A stretch of 64,000 bases of DNA from Alloacidobacterium sp035547425. GTDB lineage: Bacteria > Acidobacteriota > Terriglobia > Terriglobales > Acidobacteriaceae. The notes below the pieces were generated by a model. It did no database searches. It was not told where the DNA came from and saw only the letters and a program-made list of their open reading frames with translations. The position numbers were made by a program, and so were the translations under genes. Positions 1 through 7,575 of the stretch are shown here, one piece after another. Position 1 is the stretch's first letter. Each line of letters opens with the position of its first letter. Location of the stretch: contig DASZUU010000051.1 in NCBI GenBank assembly GCA_035547425.1, forward strand, positions 124,001-188,000, in the 5' to 3' direction.

Positions 1-1
1 T

Positions 2-1288
2 CGCGTAGGTTTCTCTTATCAAGTGAAAGAAGCCACAGTATTGCGCGGCGGCTTTGGAATGTACTTCGATTCCTATAACTTGAATCCATTCCTCGACAAT
101 CGCCCGGGCAACCTGGCGCCCAATGGTGTCGAAGGAAATCCAGCGGGGAATAATCCGGTTTTCACGGTTGAGCAGGGACCGAAAACTTTTGTCTCAAATG
201 AAGACTTCTTCCCTTCTTCAGAAGGAAATCTCGATTGCCTTGCCTCGACCGATACAAGCTGCGGAGTGTTCGGAGTGTTTTCCGTGGATAAGAACTTCCG
301 TCCGTCTTACAACTACAACTACAACCTGAATGTAGAACAGAGTCTGGGATCCAAGGCAGTCTTTACATTGGGATATGTCGGATCGTCAGCGCATCATCTC
401 TTATCGCTGCTGGATATCAATCAGGCAGCACTGAGCGCCGACGGACTTGATCAGACGACGCGGCCCTATTACAACGACTCGCGCATTCAGCCCTATGCCA
501 TTCATTACGGCAATATCAATCAACTGGAGAGCATCGGCACATCCAACTACAACTCGCTGCAGACAACGTTGAGAATTAACTCGTGGCACGGACTGAGCAC
601 GCAGATTGCGTATACCTGGAGCCACAGTCTTGATGAAGTTACGGCATATCGCGGCGCGCTTCCGCAAAACAGCCTTCCAACCGGCGCAGGCTGCGGTCCT
701 GTCTCCAATGCCGGTTTTGCCTGCGACTACAGCAACAGCGACTTCGATACTCGTAACACGGGAGTCATACAACTCACTTACAGCATTCCCGGCATGGATC
801 GATGGAAAGCTTTCACGCATGGTTGGCAGTTGAGCAGCCTGATGAACTTCCACGGCGGACAACCTTTCAACATTACTACCAGCTCGGACACAACCGGCAC
901 GGATGAATATGTGCAGAGGCCGAATCTGGTTGGGAATGCAACCGGCGGACATATGAAGGAAGCAGTCAATGCCAGCTGGCTGAATCCTGATGCATTTGCA
1001 GAACCGGCTGCGGGAACCTTTGGCACATTGCGCCGCAATGCGTTCTATGGCCCCGGTTATAGCGACGTGGATTTGTCGGTGTTCAAGAATACGGCAATCA
1101 AGGAACGCGTGACTGTACAGTTCCGTGCGGAGATGTTCAACCTCTTTAACCGGACGAATTTTGCTCCGCCCTCCTCCATCTCAAACGACTTTGTGCTGAA
1201 CGATACGATCGGCGACTATAACGGCGCTCCCGGCATTGGCGCTGGCGAACCGTTCAATACGCAGCTGGCTTTGAAGGTTATTTTCTAA
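2..1288 (+). CDS. TonB-dependent receptor, C-terminal part (5' end outside window)
   Basis: The open frame runs in from the left edge, so only the last 428 residues of an outer-membrane receptor are visible. They look like the C-terminal half of an Oar/carboxypeptidase-type TonB-dependent receptor: alternating aromatic strands, the common FNLFNRTNF stretch near the end, and a terminal Phe (ending KVIF) that fits the C-terminal signature of outer-membrane beta-barrels. The GTG at 23 is internal, because the same frame continues upstream as RVGFSYQV, so it should not be taken as a start. The substrate cannot be read from this fragment. The amine oxidase starts 88 bases downstream on the same strand, so the receptor may serve that enzyme, but this is inference. 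The plug and signal peptide are not visible. Confidence 0.85.
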   Translation, partial: RVGFSYQVKEATVLRGGFGMYFDSYNLNPFLDNRPGNLAPNGVEGNPAGNNPVFTVEQGPKTFVSNEDFFPSSEGNLDCLASTDTSCGVFGVFSVDKNFRPSYNYNYNLNVEQSLGSKAVFTLGYVGSSAHHLLSLLDINQAALSADGLDQTTRPYYNDSRIQPYAIHYGNINQLESIGTSNYNSLQTTLRINSWHGLSTQIAYTWSHSLDEVTAYRGALPQNSLPTGAGCGPVSNAGFACDYSNSDFDTRNTGVIQLTYSIPGMDRWKAFTHGWQLSSLMNFHGGQPFNITTSSDTTGTDEYVQRPNLVGNATGGHMKEAVNASWLNPDAFAEPAAGTFGTLRRNAFYGPGYSDVDLSVFKNTAIKERVTVQFRAEMFNLFNRTNFAPPSSISNDFVLNDTIGDYNGAPGIGAGEPFNTQLALKVIF

Positions 1289-1376
1289 TTTCGATCCTGT
1301 GCGGCGTGTTTCTGCACGCCGCTTCTCCTTGGTTATTGATTGCAGGTTTTCTTGTACGACATGGAGTGAAAAAGTA

Positions 1377-2945
1377 ATGGGACTAAGTAGACGTGATTTT
1401 CTGACGCGCGTAGGCCAGGCCGGCGGCTATGGCGCTGCCTTCATAATGATGCAGTCGCTGGGACTGATGCCGATGCCGCAGGCTGAAGCACAGGAACTGA
1501 AGCGAGTTGCGGGCAACGGCACTCGCGTTGTGATTCTTGGAGGCGGCATTGCCGGGCTTGTTTCCGCGTATGAGCTGGGCAAGGCTGGTTATCGATGTAC
1601 GGTGCTGGAAGCGCGGGAGCGCGTAGGCGGCCGCAACTGGAGCATACGCCGCGGCGCCAAGGTGAAGTTTGCCAACGGCATGGAACAGACATGCAATTTT
1701 GAGGAGAGCCACTACTTCAATGCAGGGCCTGCACGTCTTCCCTCGATTCACACAACCATGCTGGGGTATTGCCGCGAGCTGGGGATTCCGCTGGAAGTGG
1801 AAGTGAATACTTCACGGGGTACTCTGCTGCAATGCGACAAGATGAATAACGGCGTCGCGGTGGAGCAGCGGCAGATGGTGAATGATACGCGCGGCCACGT
1901 TTCAGAGTTACTAGCGAAGTGCATCAACAAAGGCGCGCTGGATCAGGACCTCACCGGAGATGATAAAGAGCGCATGCTCGCTTTTCTGCGACAGTATGGC
2001 GATCTGAAATCAGATTATTCGTTCAAGGGCTCGGAACGTTCGGGGTTCAAGGTCTATCCGGGAGCTGGTTCGCAAGCGCCGGAGGCGAAAGATCCGCTGC
2101 CGATGCACGCGCTTCTGGATGCGAATCTATGGCAGGGATTGTTAGCGGAAGACGTGATCGACTGGCAGGCCACGATGTTCCAGCCTATCGGCGGCATGGA
2201 CCGTATTCCTGCCGCGTTTGAAAAGAAGCTGGGCGCGGTGGTTCGGTATGGCTCGGAGGCAAAGCAGATTCGGCAGTCGCCTACCGGAGTTACGGTCGCT
2301 TATCTCGATCGCGCAACGGGAAAGATGCAAAGTGTTTCAGCCGACTACTGCATCTGTGCGATGCCTTTCAGCGTGGTGAAGACAATCGATGCGGATTTCT
2401 CTCCTGATGTCAAGGCGCTGATCAGCGCGACGAGTTACGATTCCGGCTACAAGATCGCGTGGGAGTCGCGTCGCTTCTGGGAACAGGACTATAACATCTA
2501 CGGCGGCCTGTCGTATCTTCGACAGACGGTCGATGTGGTCTGGTATCCGAGCGCGCAATTCTTTTCGCAGAGCGGCATTATCGTCGGCGGCTATTCAATT
2601 GAGAACGGCACACCTTTCGGCAAGCTGCCGAATATGCAAGCGAAGCTCGATGCTTCGCGCGCGTCCATCGAGAAGCTGCATCCAGGGCATTCGCAGGAGC
2701 TGAAGAACCCGGTGTACATCAACTGGGGCGAAATTCCCTACAACTACGGCTCGTGGATACACGGCTACGGCAGCGAGTACGAGAAGACCTATCAGCGCAT
2801 TATTTATCCGGATCGCCGCGTTTATTTCGCCGGGGACCACACCAGCCACATCATCGGCTGGCAGGAGGGTGCGGCGCTCTCTGCGTATCGCACCATTAAC
2901 CAGATTGGCGTTGCAGTGCAAAGGGGGGGCTCGAGTGCGGCTTAG
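1377..2945 (+). CDS. Tat-exported flavin amine oxidase (monoamine/L-amino-acid oxidase family)
   Basis: This 522-residue FAD enzyme would oxidise an amine or amino acid to an imine with release of hydrogen peroxide. The N-terminus has a twin-arginine signal (SRRDFL, Arg5-Arg6) and a hydrophobic stretch ending near AEAQ at 36-39, so the enzyme probably folds in the cytoplasm and acts in the periplasm. The dinucleotide fold is clear: GGGIAG at 55-60, Glu78 for the ribose, GGRNW at 84-88. A second FAD contact is GDHTSH near 486 in the C-terminal region. The ATG at 1377 is chosen because GGAG lies 10 bases upstream and the Tat signal begins there; an in-frame start at 1299 has neither. The gene overlaps the next one, for an exported RidA protein, by 11 bases. 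The substrate is unknown. Confidence 0.88.
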   Translation: MGLSRRDFLTRVGQAGGYGAAFIMMQSLGLMPMPQAEAQELKRVAGNGTRVVILGGGIAGLVSAYELGKAGYRCTVLEARERVGGRNWSIRRGAKVKFANGMEQTCNFEESHYFNAGPARLPSIHTTMLGYCRELGIPLEVEVNTSRGTLLQCDKMNNGVAVEQRQMVNDTRGHVSELLAKCINKGALDQDLTGDDKERMLAFLRQYGDLKSDYSFKGSERSGFKVYPGAGSQAPEAKDPLPMHALLDANLWQGLLAEDVIDWQATMFQPIGGMDRIPAAFEKKLGAVVRYGSEAKQIRQSPTGVTVAYLDRATGKMQSVSADYCICAMPFSVVKTIDADFSPDVKALISATSYDSGYKIAWESRRFWEQDYNIYGGLSYLRQTVDVVWYPSAQFFSQSGIIVGGYSIENGTPFGKLPNMQAKLDASRASIEKLHPGHSQELKNPVYINWGEIPYNYGSWIHGYGSEYEKTYQRIIYPDRRVYFAGDHTSHIIGWQEGAALSAYRTINQIGVAVQRGGSSAA

Positions 2946-3408
2946 GTTTTCGTTATTTGTAACTGCAACGGTACTTTTATTCGGAACGTCGAGCTGGGCG
3001 CAGGTGACGCGCATTCCGCTGCCTCCGCCGCACTCGGAGTTCCCTATCTCCGCAGGCGTCTGGGTGGGAGATACGTTGTATCTCAGCGGCATGATGGCTT
3101 CGACCTTAGGCTCGCCGAATCCCGGGGATACAAAAGATCAGACGATCAGCGCCATACAGCAGATGCAGAAGGCTCTCGAAGCGCAGAAGTTGAGCCTGGG
3201 CGATGTGGTGATGATGCACGTGTATCTGGCGGGGGATCCGGCGAAGGGAGGCAAGATGGACTTTGCCGGTTTCTTGGCGGGCTATACACAGTTCTTCGGA
3301 ACGAAGGAACAGCCGAATAAACCGGCTCGCAGCGCGATGCAGGTGGCGGCGCTGGCTGCTCCTACAGGGCTAGTGGAAATTGAAGTGATCGCGGTTCGTC
3401 CGAAGTAA
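2935..3408 (+). CDS. exported RidA/YjgF/UK114-family protein
   Basis: RidA proteins hydrolyse reactive enamines and imines to ketones and ammonia. This 158-residue member keeps the family's key arginine in PARSAMQV and the ending VEIEVIAV. Unlike the usual cytoplasmic proteins of about 130 residues, it starts with a signal peptide: a short Arg-containing stretch, a hydrophobic core, and a likely cleavage after WA at residues 21-22. The start is taken as GTG 2935, preceded by a G-rich ribosome site, because the signal peptide begins exactly there; longer in-frame starts exist from 2869. It overlaps the amine oxidase by 11 bases, so the two are probably translated together. Known RidA chemistry makes the oxidase's imine product an obvious substrate, but this pairing is inferred. 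Confidence 0.87.
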   Translation: MRLRFSLFVTATVLLFGTSSWAQVTRIPLPPPHSEFPISAGVWVGDTLYLSGMMASTLGSPNPGDTKDQTISAIQQMQKALEAQKLSLGDVVMMHVYLAGDPAKGGKMDFAGFLAGYTQFFGTKEQPNKPARSAMQVAALAAPTGLVEIEVIAVRPK

Positions 3409-3423
3409 ACAACCTGTAGACGA

Positions 3424-3456
3424 AGAAAAGCCCCGATCATTCGGGGCTTTTTCTTT
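3424..3456. terminator. bidirectional rho-independent terminator
   Basis: A hairpin with stem AAAGCCCCGA (from 3427) pairing with TCGGGGCTTT (to 3450) is flanked by A-rich sequence on the left and TTTTCTTT on the right. It lies between the convergent RidA and aminotransferase genes and can end transcription from both sides. Confidence 0.9.
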
Positions 3457-4672
3457 ATGACAGGTGCGTGTGCGGAGTGTTGCGGAGACGTTCCGGCAAA
3501 GGCATCGGCTCCAGACCTGCGGTCGAGGAGCTCATCACCTCTTTGTACGCAGTGCGGAACTTGTTCATATCGGTGCGCGTTCCTACGGTGACCCGCACGT
3601 ACGTAGGCCAGGAAGGCCACACGCGGCCTACATAAACATTCTTCTGCTGCATCGCGGCTAGGACTTCTTTGCCGTTGCGGCCGGTATCGAGCATGAAGCA
3701 GTTACTCTGCGATGGAGTGAACTTATAATTGTTCGCGGTGAGCCACTCGAAGGTTTCCTGGCGAATATCGGCATTGATCTTTTTTCGCTGGGGAATGAGG
3801 TCCTTATCCTGAATGCTGGTGGTTGCAGCGGCTACTGCCATGATGGGCAGCGAATTCATACCGTAGACCTGCAGCTTTGCAAGCAAATCCGGACGCCCAA
3901 TCGCAAAACCGCAGCGTACGCCCGCCATTCCATAAAGCTTGGAGAAGGTGCGCAGCACGATGACATCTTTGTCAGCTTTAACAAGATCGAGAGAGGGCGT
4001 GGCGTCGGAGAAATGAATATAGGCTTCGTCAATCAGCAGAACGGAGCCTTTGGGTTTGTTCGCGACGGCGTATTCGATGTCTTCGCGACTGGTGATGGTT
4101 CCGGTTGGATTGTTAGGGTTGCAGATGTAGAGCACACCCGCATTTGAATCGGCGGCGACCATCGCTTTTACGTCGTGCGCGTAATCCTTGGTGAGCGGTA
4201 TCTGCAAAATTTTTGCGCCGCTGAGCTTGGCGGCATACATGCCGGCTTCATATCCAGGATCGGCTGTGACATAGGGCTTATCCTTCGAGGTAAAGGCCAG
4301 CACGGTGTAATGCAGCGGCTCGCTTGATCCGGCATAGGGCATCACATATTCCGGCTTCAAGCCTTCGATGTCGCTGAAGGTGGTCACAAGCTTTTCTGTC
4401 AGATCGAAGTCGTAACGGCCACCTTCGGGAATCAGGCTGGAAATAGTAGCGCATGCTCCGGTGCAGGGCCCGAGAGGATTCTCATTGGCGTCGATACGGA
4501 CCGCATCCGGAGGAATGTGCTTCGCCATACGTCGGCGCTGCGCGTGGGCCAGATGCGCTTCGGTAAGGATAGGGACGGAAGCGGCGATGGAAGCAGCAGC
4601 GGAATAACGGAGAAATGAGCGGCGTGAAAAGCGGTTGAGTGCGCTCGTACAATCAAGCTCAACGGGACACAT
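3455..4672 (-). CDS. Tat-exported HisC-like class I/II aminotransferase
   Basis: This 405-residue PLP enzyme is of the histidinol-phosphate aminotransferase type. Visible signs are the substrate and PLP region around DANENPLGPC, the STYLE of NNPTGT, DEAYIHF, and the PLP lysine Lys245 in TFSKLYGMAG. The N-terminus carries a twin-arginine signal (SRRSFLRY followed by an Ala-rich core and AHA), so it is not the housekeeping cytoplasmic HisC; no his genes are nearby. The ATG at 4672 has a good AGGAG ribosome site. It faces the amine oxidase and RidA genes across a shared terminator. All three appear exported and handle amines, so a common extracytoplasmic amine pathway is possible but unproven. 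PLP enzymes in the periplasm are uncommon. Confidence 0.85.
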   Translation of the reverse strand: MCPVELDCTSALNRFSRRSFLRYSAAASIAASVPILTEAHLAHAQRRRMAKHIPPDAVRIDANENPLGPCTGACATISSLIPEGGRYDFDLTEKLVTTFSDIEGLKPEYVMPYAGSSEPLHYTVLAFTSKDKPYVTADPGYEAGMYAAKLSGAKILQIPLTKDYAHDVKAMVAADSNAGVLYICNPNNPTGTITSREDIEYAVANKPKGSVLLIDEAYIHFSDATPSLDLVKADKDVIVLRTFSKLYGMAGVRCGFAIGRPDLLAKLQVYGMNSLPIMAVAAATTSIQDKDLIPQRKKINADIRQETFEWLTANNYKFTPSQSNCFMLDTGRNGKEVLAAMQQKNVYVGRVWPSWPTYVRVTVGTRTDMNKFRTAYKEVMSSSTAGLEPMPLPERLRNTPHTHLS

Positions 4673-4829
4673 GGCTGTCTCCTGAATATGTAATTATTCA
4701 GAATCTAGCCCTGCTTGCAAGCGATCACAAGCACAGAATGGCTGTTTTTACTGATATTGAAGTAGTTTTTAGGGGCTATAAGAAGGTGTTATCGCATTCC
4801 GAGCAAGCCCCCGTGCTCTTGAGCGCTTC

Positions 4830-5105
4830 TCAGATACCGAGCTTCTTTACTTCATCGGTGTAGTACTTGCGATAAAGGATGTCCCACTCCTGGCTGCCTT
4901 CGAGGATAACCTTGCGCTGTGATTCGATCTTCTGGCGGGCGGCCTTGTCGATGCGCATCTCTTCCATCAACAGCTGTTCCAGAGCTTTGCGCGCCTCCTG
5001 GCGGATTGTGTTGCGGTCTTCATGGAATTCGGCCTCGTCGGTTTCGGCGAGCGTGTCGGCCACAACGTGAGCGAGCTTGTTGAGTTTGTCGCGCGAGATT
5101 CTCAC
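4830..5105 (-). CDS. DUF507 family protein (second of a pair)
   Basis: This 91-residue charged, mostly helical protein matches the DUF507 family in its start MRISRDKLNKLAH, the central IRQEARKALEQLLMEE stretch and the ending in YYTDEVKKLGI. No catalytic residues or membrane segments are visible, and no function is established for the family as far as I know. The start overlaps the end of the upstream DUF507 gene by four bases (TGA/ATG overlap at 5102-5105), so the two proteins are probably made together and may form a heteromeric complex. The partner gene is a diverged paralogue. I can say nothing firm about the role. Confidence 0.8.
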   Translation of the reverse strand: MRISRDKLNKLAHVVADTLAETDEAEFHEDRNTIRQEARKALEQLLMEEMRIDKAARQKIESQRKVILEGSQEWDILYRKYYTDEVKKLGI

Positions 5106-5380
5106 AGTACCGCCTTATATTTGCGCGCTAACTCCTGCTTCACTTTTTTGAACATTTCAGGGTAGCTTGCGCCGCTTTTCCGCATGTCTTCCTGGTAAGC
5201 CTCGAGAATGACGCGGACTTCTTCGTTGATGCGATCTTCGAGCTGAAGCTCTTCAAGAAGACCGTTGTAGACGCGCTCTTCAAGCACCTTCGGCTTGTCC
5301 GTCTGGATCATCTTCGCATCGATCAGGTGCTTGACCGTGTGGCGCGCCAGATATCCTACATATTCCTTGGAGAAAATCAT
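5102..5380 (-). CDS. DUF507 family protein (first of a pair)
   Basis: This 92-residue protein is a diverged copy of the gene that follows it. It keeps the same plan: a short N-terminal helix (MIFSKEYVGYLARHTV), a middle rich in Glu and Leu, and a C-terminal helix with YPEMFKKVKQEL. It belongs to the DUF507 family, which has no established function. Neither protein has a signal peptide or metal-binding cluster. The gene is transcribed away from the glycosyltransferase at 5536; the 155-base gap between them must hold both promoters. The four-base overlap with the downstream copy indicates translational coupling. Confidence 0.8.
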   Translation of the reverse strand: MIFSKEYVGYLARHTVKHLIDAKMIQTDKPKVLEERVYNGLLEELQLEDRINEEVRVILEAYQEDMRKSGASYPEMFKKVKQELARKYKAVL

Positions 5381-5535
5381 TTGATCTTATTGGGAATATA
5401 GCACAGATGATTTGAGTGAAGCATCTCTAGCATATATCCATTTAACCTTTTCCTTTCAAATGCTTAACGACATAAGAAAGATAAAAGGCCAACACGTCTC
5501 TATGCCTTACACTGAGCAATAATATAGAACCTTGC

Positions 5536-6651
5536 ATGAAAAAGACGGTGGCACTGACACACGCCTGCATCTACCTCAACACCCTCTATAACGGAGGGAT
5601 TGAGCGGGTGATGCTGAACCTGGCGAGGACGATGACGGCGCGCGGGATCGAGGTCGATCTCGTGGTCAACTTTGTCGGCTATTCGCCTATGTGGAAGGAG
5701 GTGCCCGATTCTGTTCGGCTGGTGAATCTCGATGCCAAGGGATTTACGAGCCGCATTTCCAAGCTGGTGAAGTATCTGAAGGCGGAGTCTCCTCAGGTCA
5801 TTTTGTCGGCAACCCACATTTCCAATGAAGTGGCTGCTCTAGCGGGCTTTGTATCAAAGACCGGGGTCCGCGTTGTCGTCTCCGAGCATACCAGCCTTTC
5901 TACGGAGCTCAATGGACTGCCGGCGACCAGCAAGCGACGTCTCGGGATCCCGATTCTGGGCAAGATTGCGTATCGATTTGCGCATTCGGTTGTAGGCGTC
6001 TCGGAGGGGGTCCGCAAAGATGCCGAGAAGCTCTTCTCCCTGCCTCGGGGCAAGAGCCGTACCATCTACAATCCGATCGAGCCGGAGCGAATCCTGGCGC
6101 AGGCGGCTGAACCGCTCGATCATCCGTGGTTCCAGGCAGGGAGTAAGCCGGTTGTCCTGGGAATTGGCCGGCTGGAAAAGCAGAAAGATTTCTTCAACCT
6201 GCTGGAAGCCTTTTACCAGGTCCGCAAAAAGGTCGATGCCAGGTTGGTCATTCTGGGTGAGGGATCCGAGCGACAGGCATTGGAGGCGCGCATTCAGAAA
6301 TTAGAGCTTGAAAACGATGTATGGCTGGCAGGATTTGTTGCCAACCCCTTTCCCTATTTCAAGCGCGCTTCAGTCTTCGCGCTCTCATCGGCATGGGAGG
6401 GTTTACCGACGGCTCTGATTGAGGCACTCATCCTGGGCGTGCCCATTGTATCGACCAACTGTCCCAGCGGCCCGTTCGAGATACTTGAGGGCGGCAAGTA
6501 CGGGACGCTGGTGCCGGTCGGAGATTCCCATGCGCTGGCTCGCGGGATAGAGGAGGCCTTAAGCGGCCACAATCCAGCCATACCGAAGGAGGCGTTTCTG
6601 CGCTACTCCGTGGATGCAGTGCTCGATCAATATTTGGAAACTATGGTTTAA
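5536..6651 (+). CDS. glycosyltransferase family 4 (GT-B fold)
   Basis: This 371-residue enzyme transfers a sugar from a nucleotide or lipid donor to an unknown acceptor, probably in cell-envelope polysaccharide synthesis. The N-terminal acceptor domain has NGGIERVMLNLA, a typical family 4 start. The C-terminal donor domain has the E-x7-E motif with Glu288 and Glu296 in SAWEGLPTALIEALILG, followed by GVPIVSTNCPSGPFEIL. No membrane segment is visible, so it is probably cytosolic or loosely membrane-bound. It stands alone rather than in a polysaccharide cluster, so its product cannot be named. Its last four bases overlap the convergent ferredoxin gene. Confidence 0.88.
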   Translation: MKKTVALTHACIYLNTLYNGGIERVMLNLARTMTARGIEVDLVVNFVGYSPMWKEVPDSVRLVNLDAKGFTSRISKLVKYLKAESPQVILSATHISNEVAALAGFVSKTGVRVVVSEHTSLSTELNGLPATSKRRLGIPILGKIAYRFAHSVVGVSEGVRKDAEKLFSLPRGKSRTIYNPIEPERILAQAAEPLDHPWFQAGSKPVVLGIGRLEKQKDFFNLLEAFYQVRKKVDARLVILGEGSERQALEARIQKLELENDVWLAGFVANPFPYFKRASVFALSSAWEGLPTALIEALILGVPIVSTNCPSGPFEILEGGKYGTLVPVGDSHALARGIEEALSGHNPAIPKEAFLRYSVDAVLDQYLETMV

Positions 6652-7016
6652 CTATTCCCTTTCACCGGCGGCCGATGCGGGCACGTGGGCGTATTGAGGC
6701 AGCTGTCAGCCAAAATCAGCCGCTCGACAGGGCGGCCATGCACCAAATGCTCAGTGACGATCTCATCCACATCTTCCGGCTTTACAAAGCCGTACCATAC
6801 GGCTTCCGGGTAAACGACTACAGTAGGGCCATGCTCGCACTGGTCGAGGCATCCAGCCTTGTTGGCGCGGGCGGTATTTTTCAGGCCCGCGGCCTTCATC
6901 TTGTCCTTGAACAGCCCGTGCAACTCGCCCTTGCCGTCGTGGGTGCATGAGGGGCGCGCGCTTCCCGGCTCCCGCACATTTGTGCAGATAAAAACGTGAC
7001 GCTCAAATTTTGCCAA
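6648..7016 (-). CDS. thioredoxin-like [2Fe-2S] ferredoxin
   Basis: This 122-residue protein has the thioredoxin-like ferredoxin layout with four cysteines: Cys11 in VFICTN, Cys24 in PSCTHDGKG, and Cys56 and Cys60 in KAGCLDQCEHGP. It ends the domain with VVVYPEAVWYGFV, typical of this group and of the NuoE-like fold. It should carry one [2Fe-2S] cluster and act as a small electron carrier, with partners unknown. Beyond the core there is a C-terminal tail of about 25 residues with two more cysteines (ADSCLNTPTCPHRP), which could bind a metal or be structural. The gene converges on the glycosyltransferase and diverges from the 7097 gene. Confidence 0.85.
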   Translation of the reverse strand: MAKFERHVFICTNVREPGSARPSCTHDGKGELHGLFKDKMKAAGLKNTARANKAGCLDQCEHGPTVVVYPEAVWYGFVKPEDVDEIVTEHLVHGRPVERLILADSCLNTPTCPHRPPVKGNS

Positions 7017-7096
7017 ACAATTTCTCCTTTTCTTATCCTAAACAATCCGAAAACTACCGGTTTTCCACGCGCTAATTCTGAGACAATAAACGTTTG

Positions 7097-7573
7097 ATGA
7101 TGCAACCCAACGACCTGCTCTCCCTGAAAGACGACATGATTGCCTTCATTGAAGGCCACGGCATGCGCCGCCTGCCCGGCTATGTGGGCGACGACGTTCC
7201 TACAGTACTGTGGGAAGACGAGGACAATCCCGACAGTTGGAAGGACTTTGTCGAAACAGCCAAGGCTGCGGGCGCACCTTTTGTGACCATGAGCGATGTG
7301 GTTCTCGAAAAAGAAGACCTCGAATTGCTGCTCGAAGAGCTGCAGGACCTCGACTACCCCAATGAAGAGAGCACCGAGTTGGAAGAGGCGCAATCGCTGG
7401 TGAACTATGTGGGCAAGATGGGCTACATTCAGCTTGGGTTCGTCCATCAGGGAGTTGCGTTCCTGCACGAATCGGCGACGCAGTGGTATGAGCGCTACCA
7501 GCAACTGCTCGAATCGGTGGATGACAACTTCAGCGATATTGTCTTTGACCAGACCGAAGATGAAGATGAGTAA
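7097..7573 (+). CDS. acidic protein of unknown function upstream of recJ
   Basis: I do not recognise this 158-residue protein. It is strongly acidic, with Glu/Asp runs in the middle and an ending in TEDEDE, has no signal peptide, and shows alternating helical stretches around EDLELLLEELQ and YERYQQLLES. The start is either ATG 7097 or the adjacent ATG 7100; a TTG precedes both. Its stop is two bases before the recJ start, so the two genes very likely form one transcript and may be co-translated. A role alongside RecJ is possible from position alone. Low isoelectric point and short length could also suit an inhibitor or adaptor, but this is speculation. Confidence 0.7.
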   Translation: MMQPNDLLSLKDDMIAFIEGHGMRRLPGYVGDDVPTVLWEDEDNPDSWKDFVETAKAAGAPFVTMSDVVLEKEDLELLLEELQDLDYPNEESTELEEAQSLVNYVGKMGYIQLGFVHQGVAFLHESATQWYERYQQLLESVDDNFSDIVFDQTEDEDE

Positions 7574-7575
7574 CC

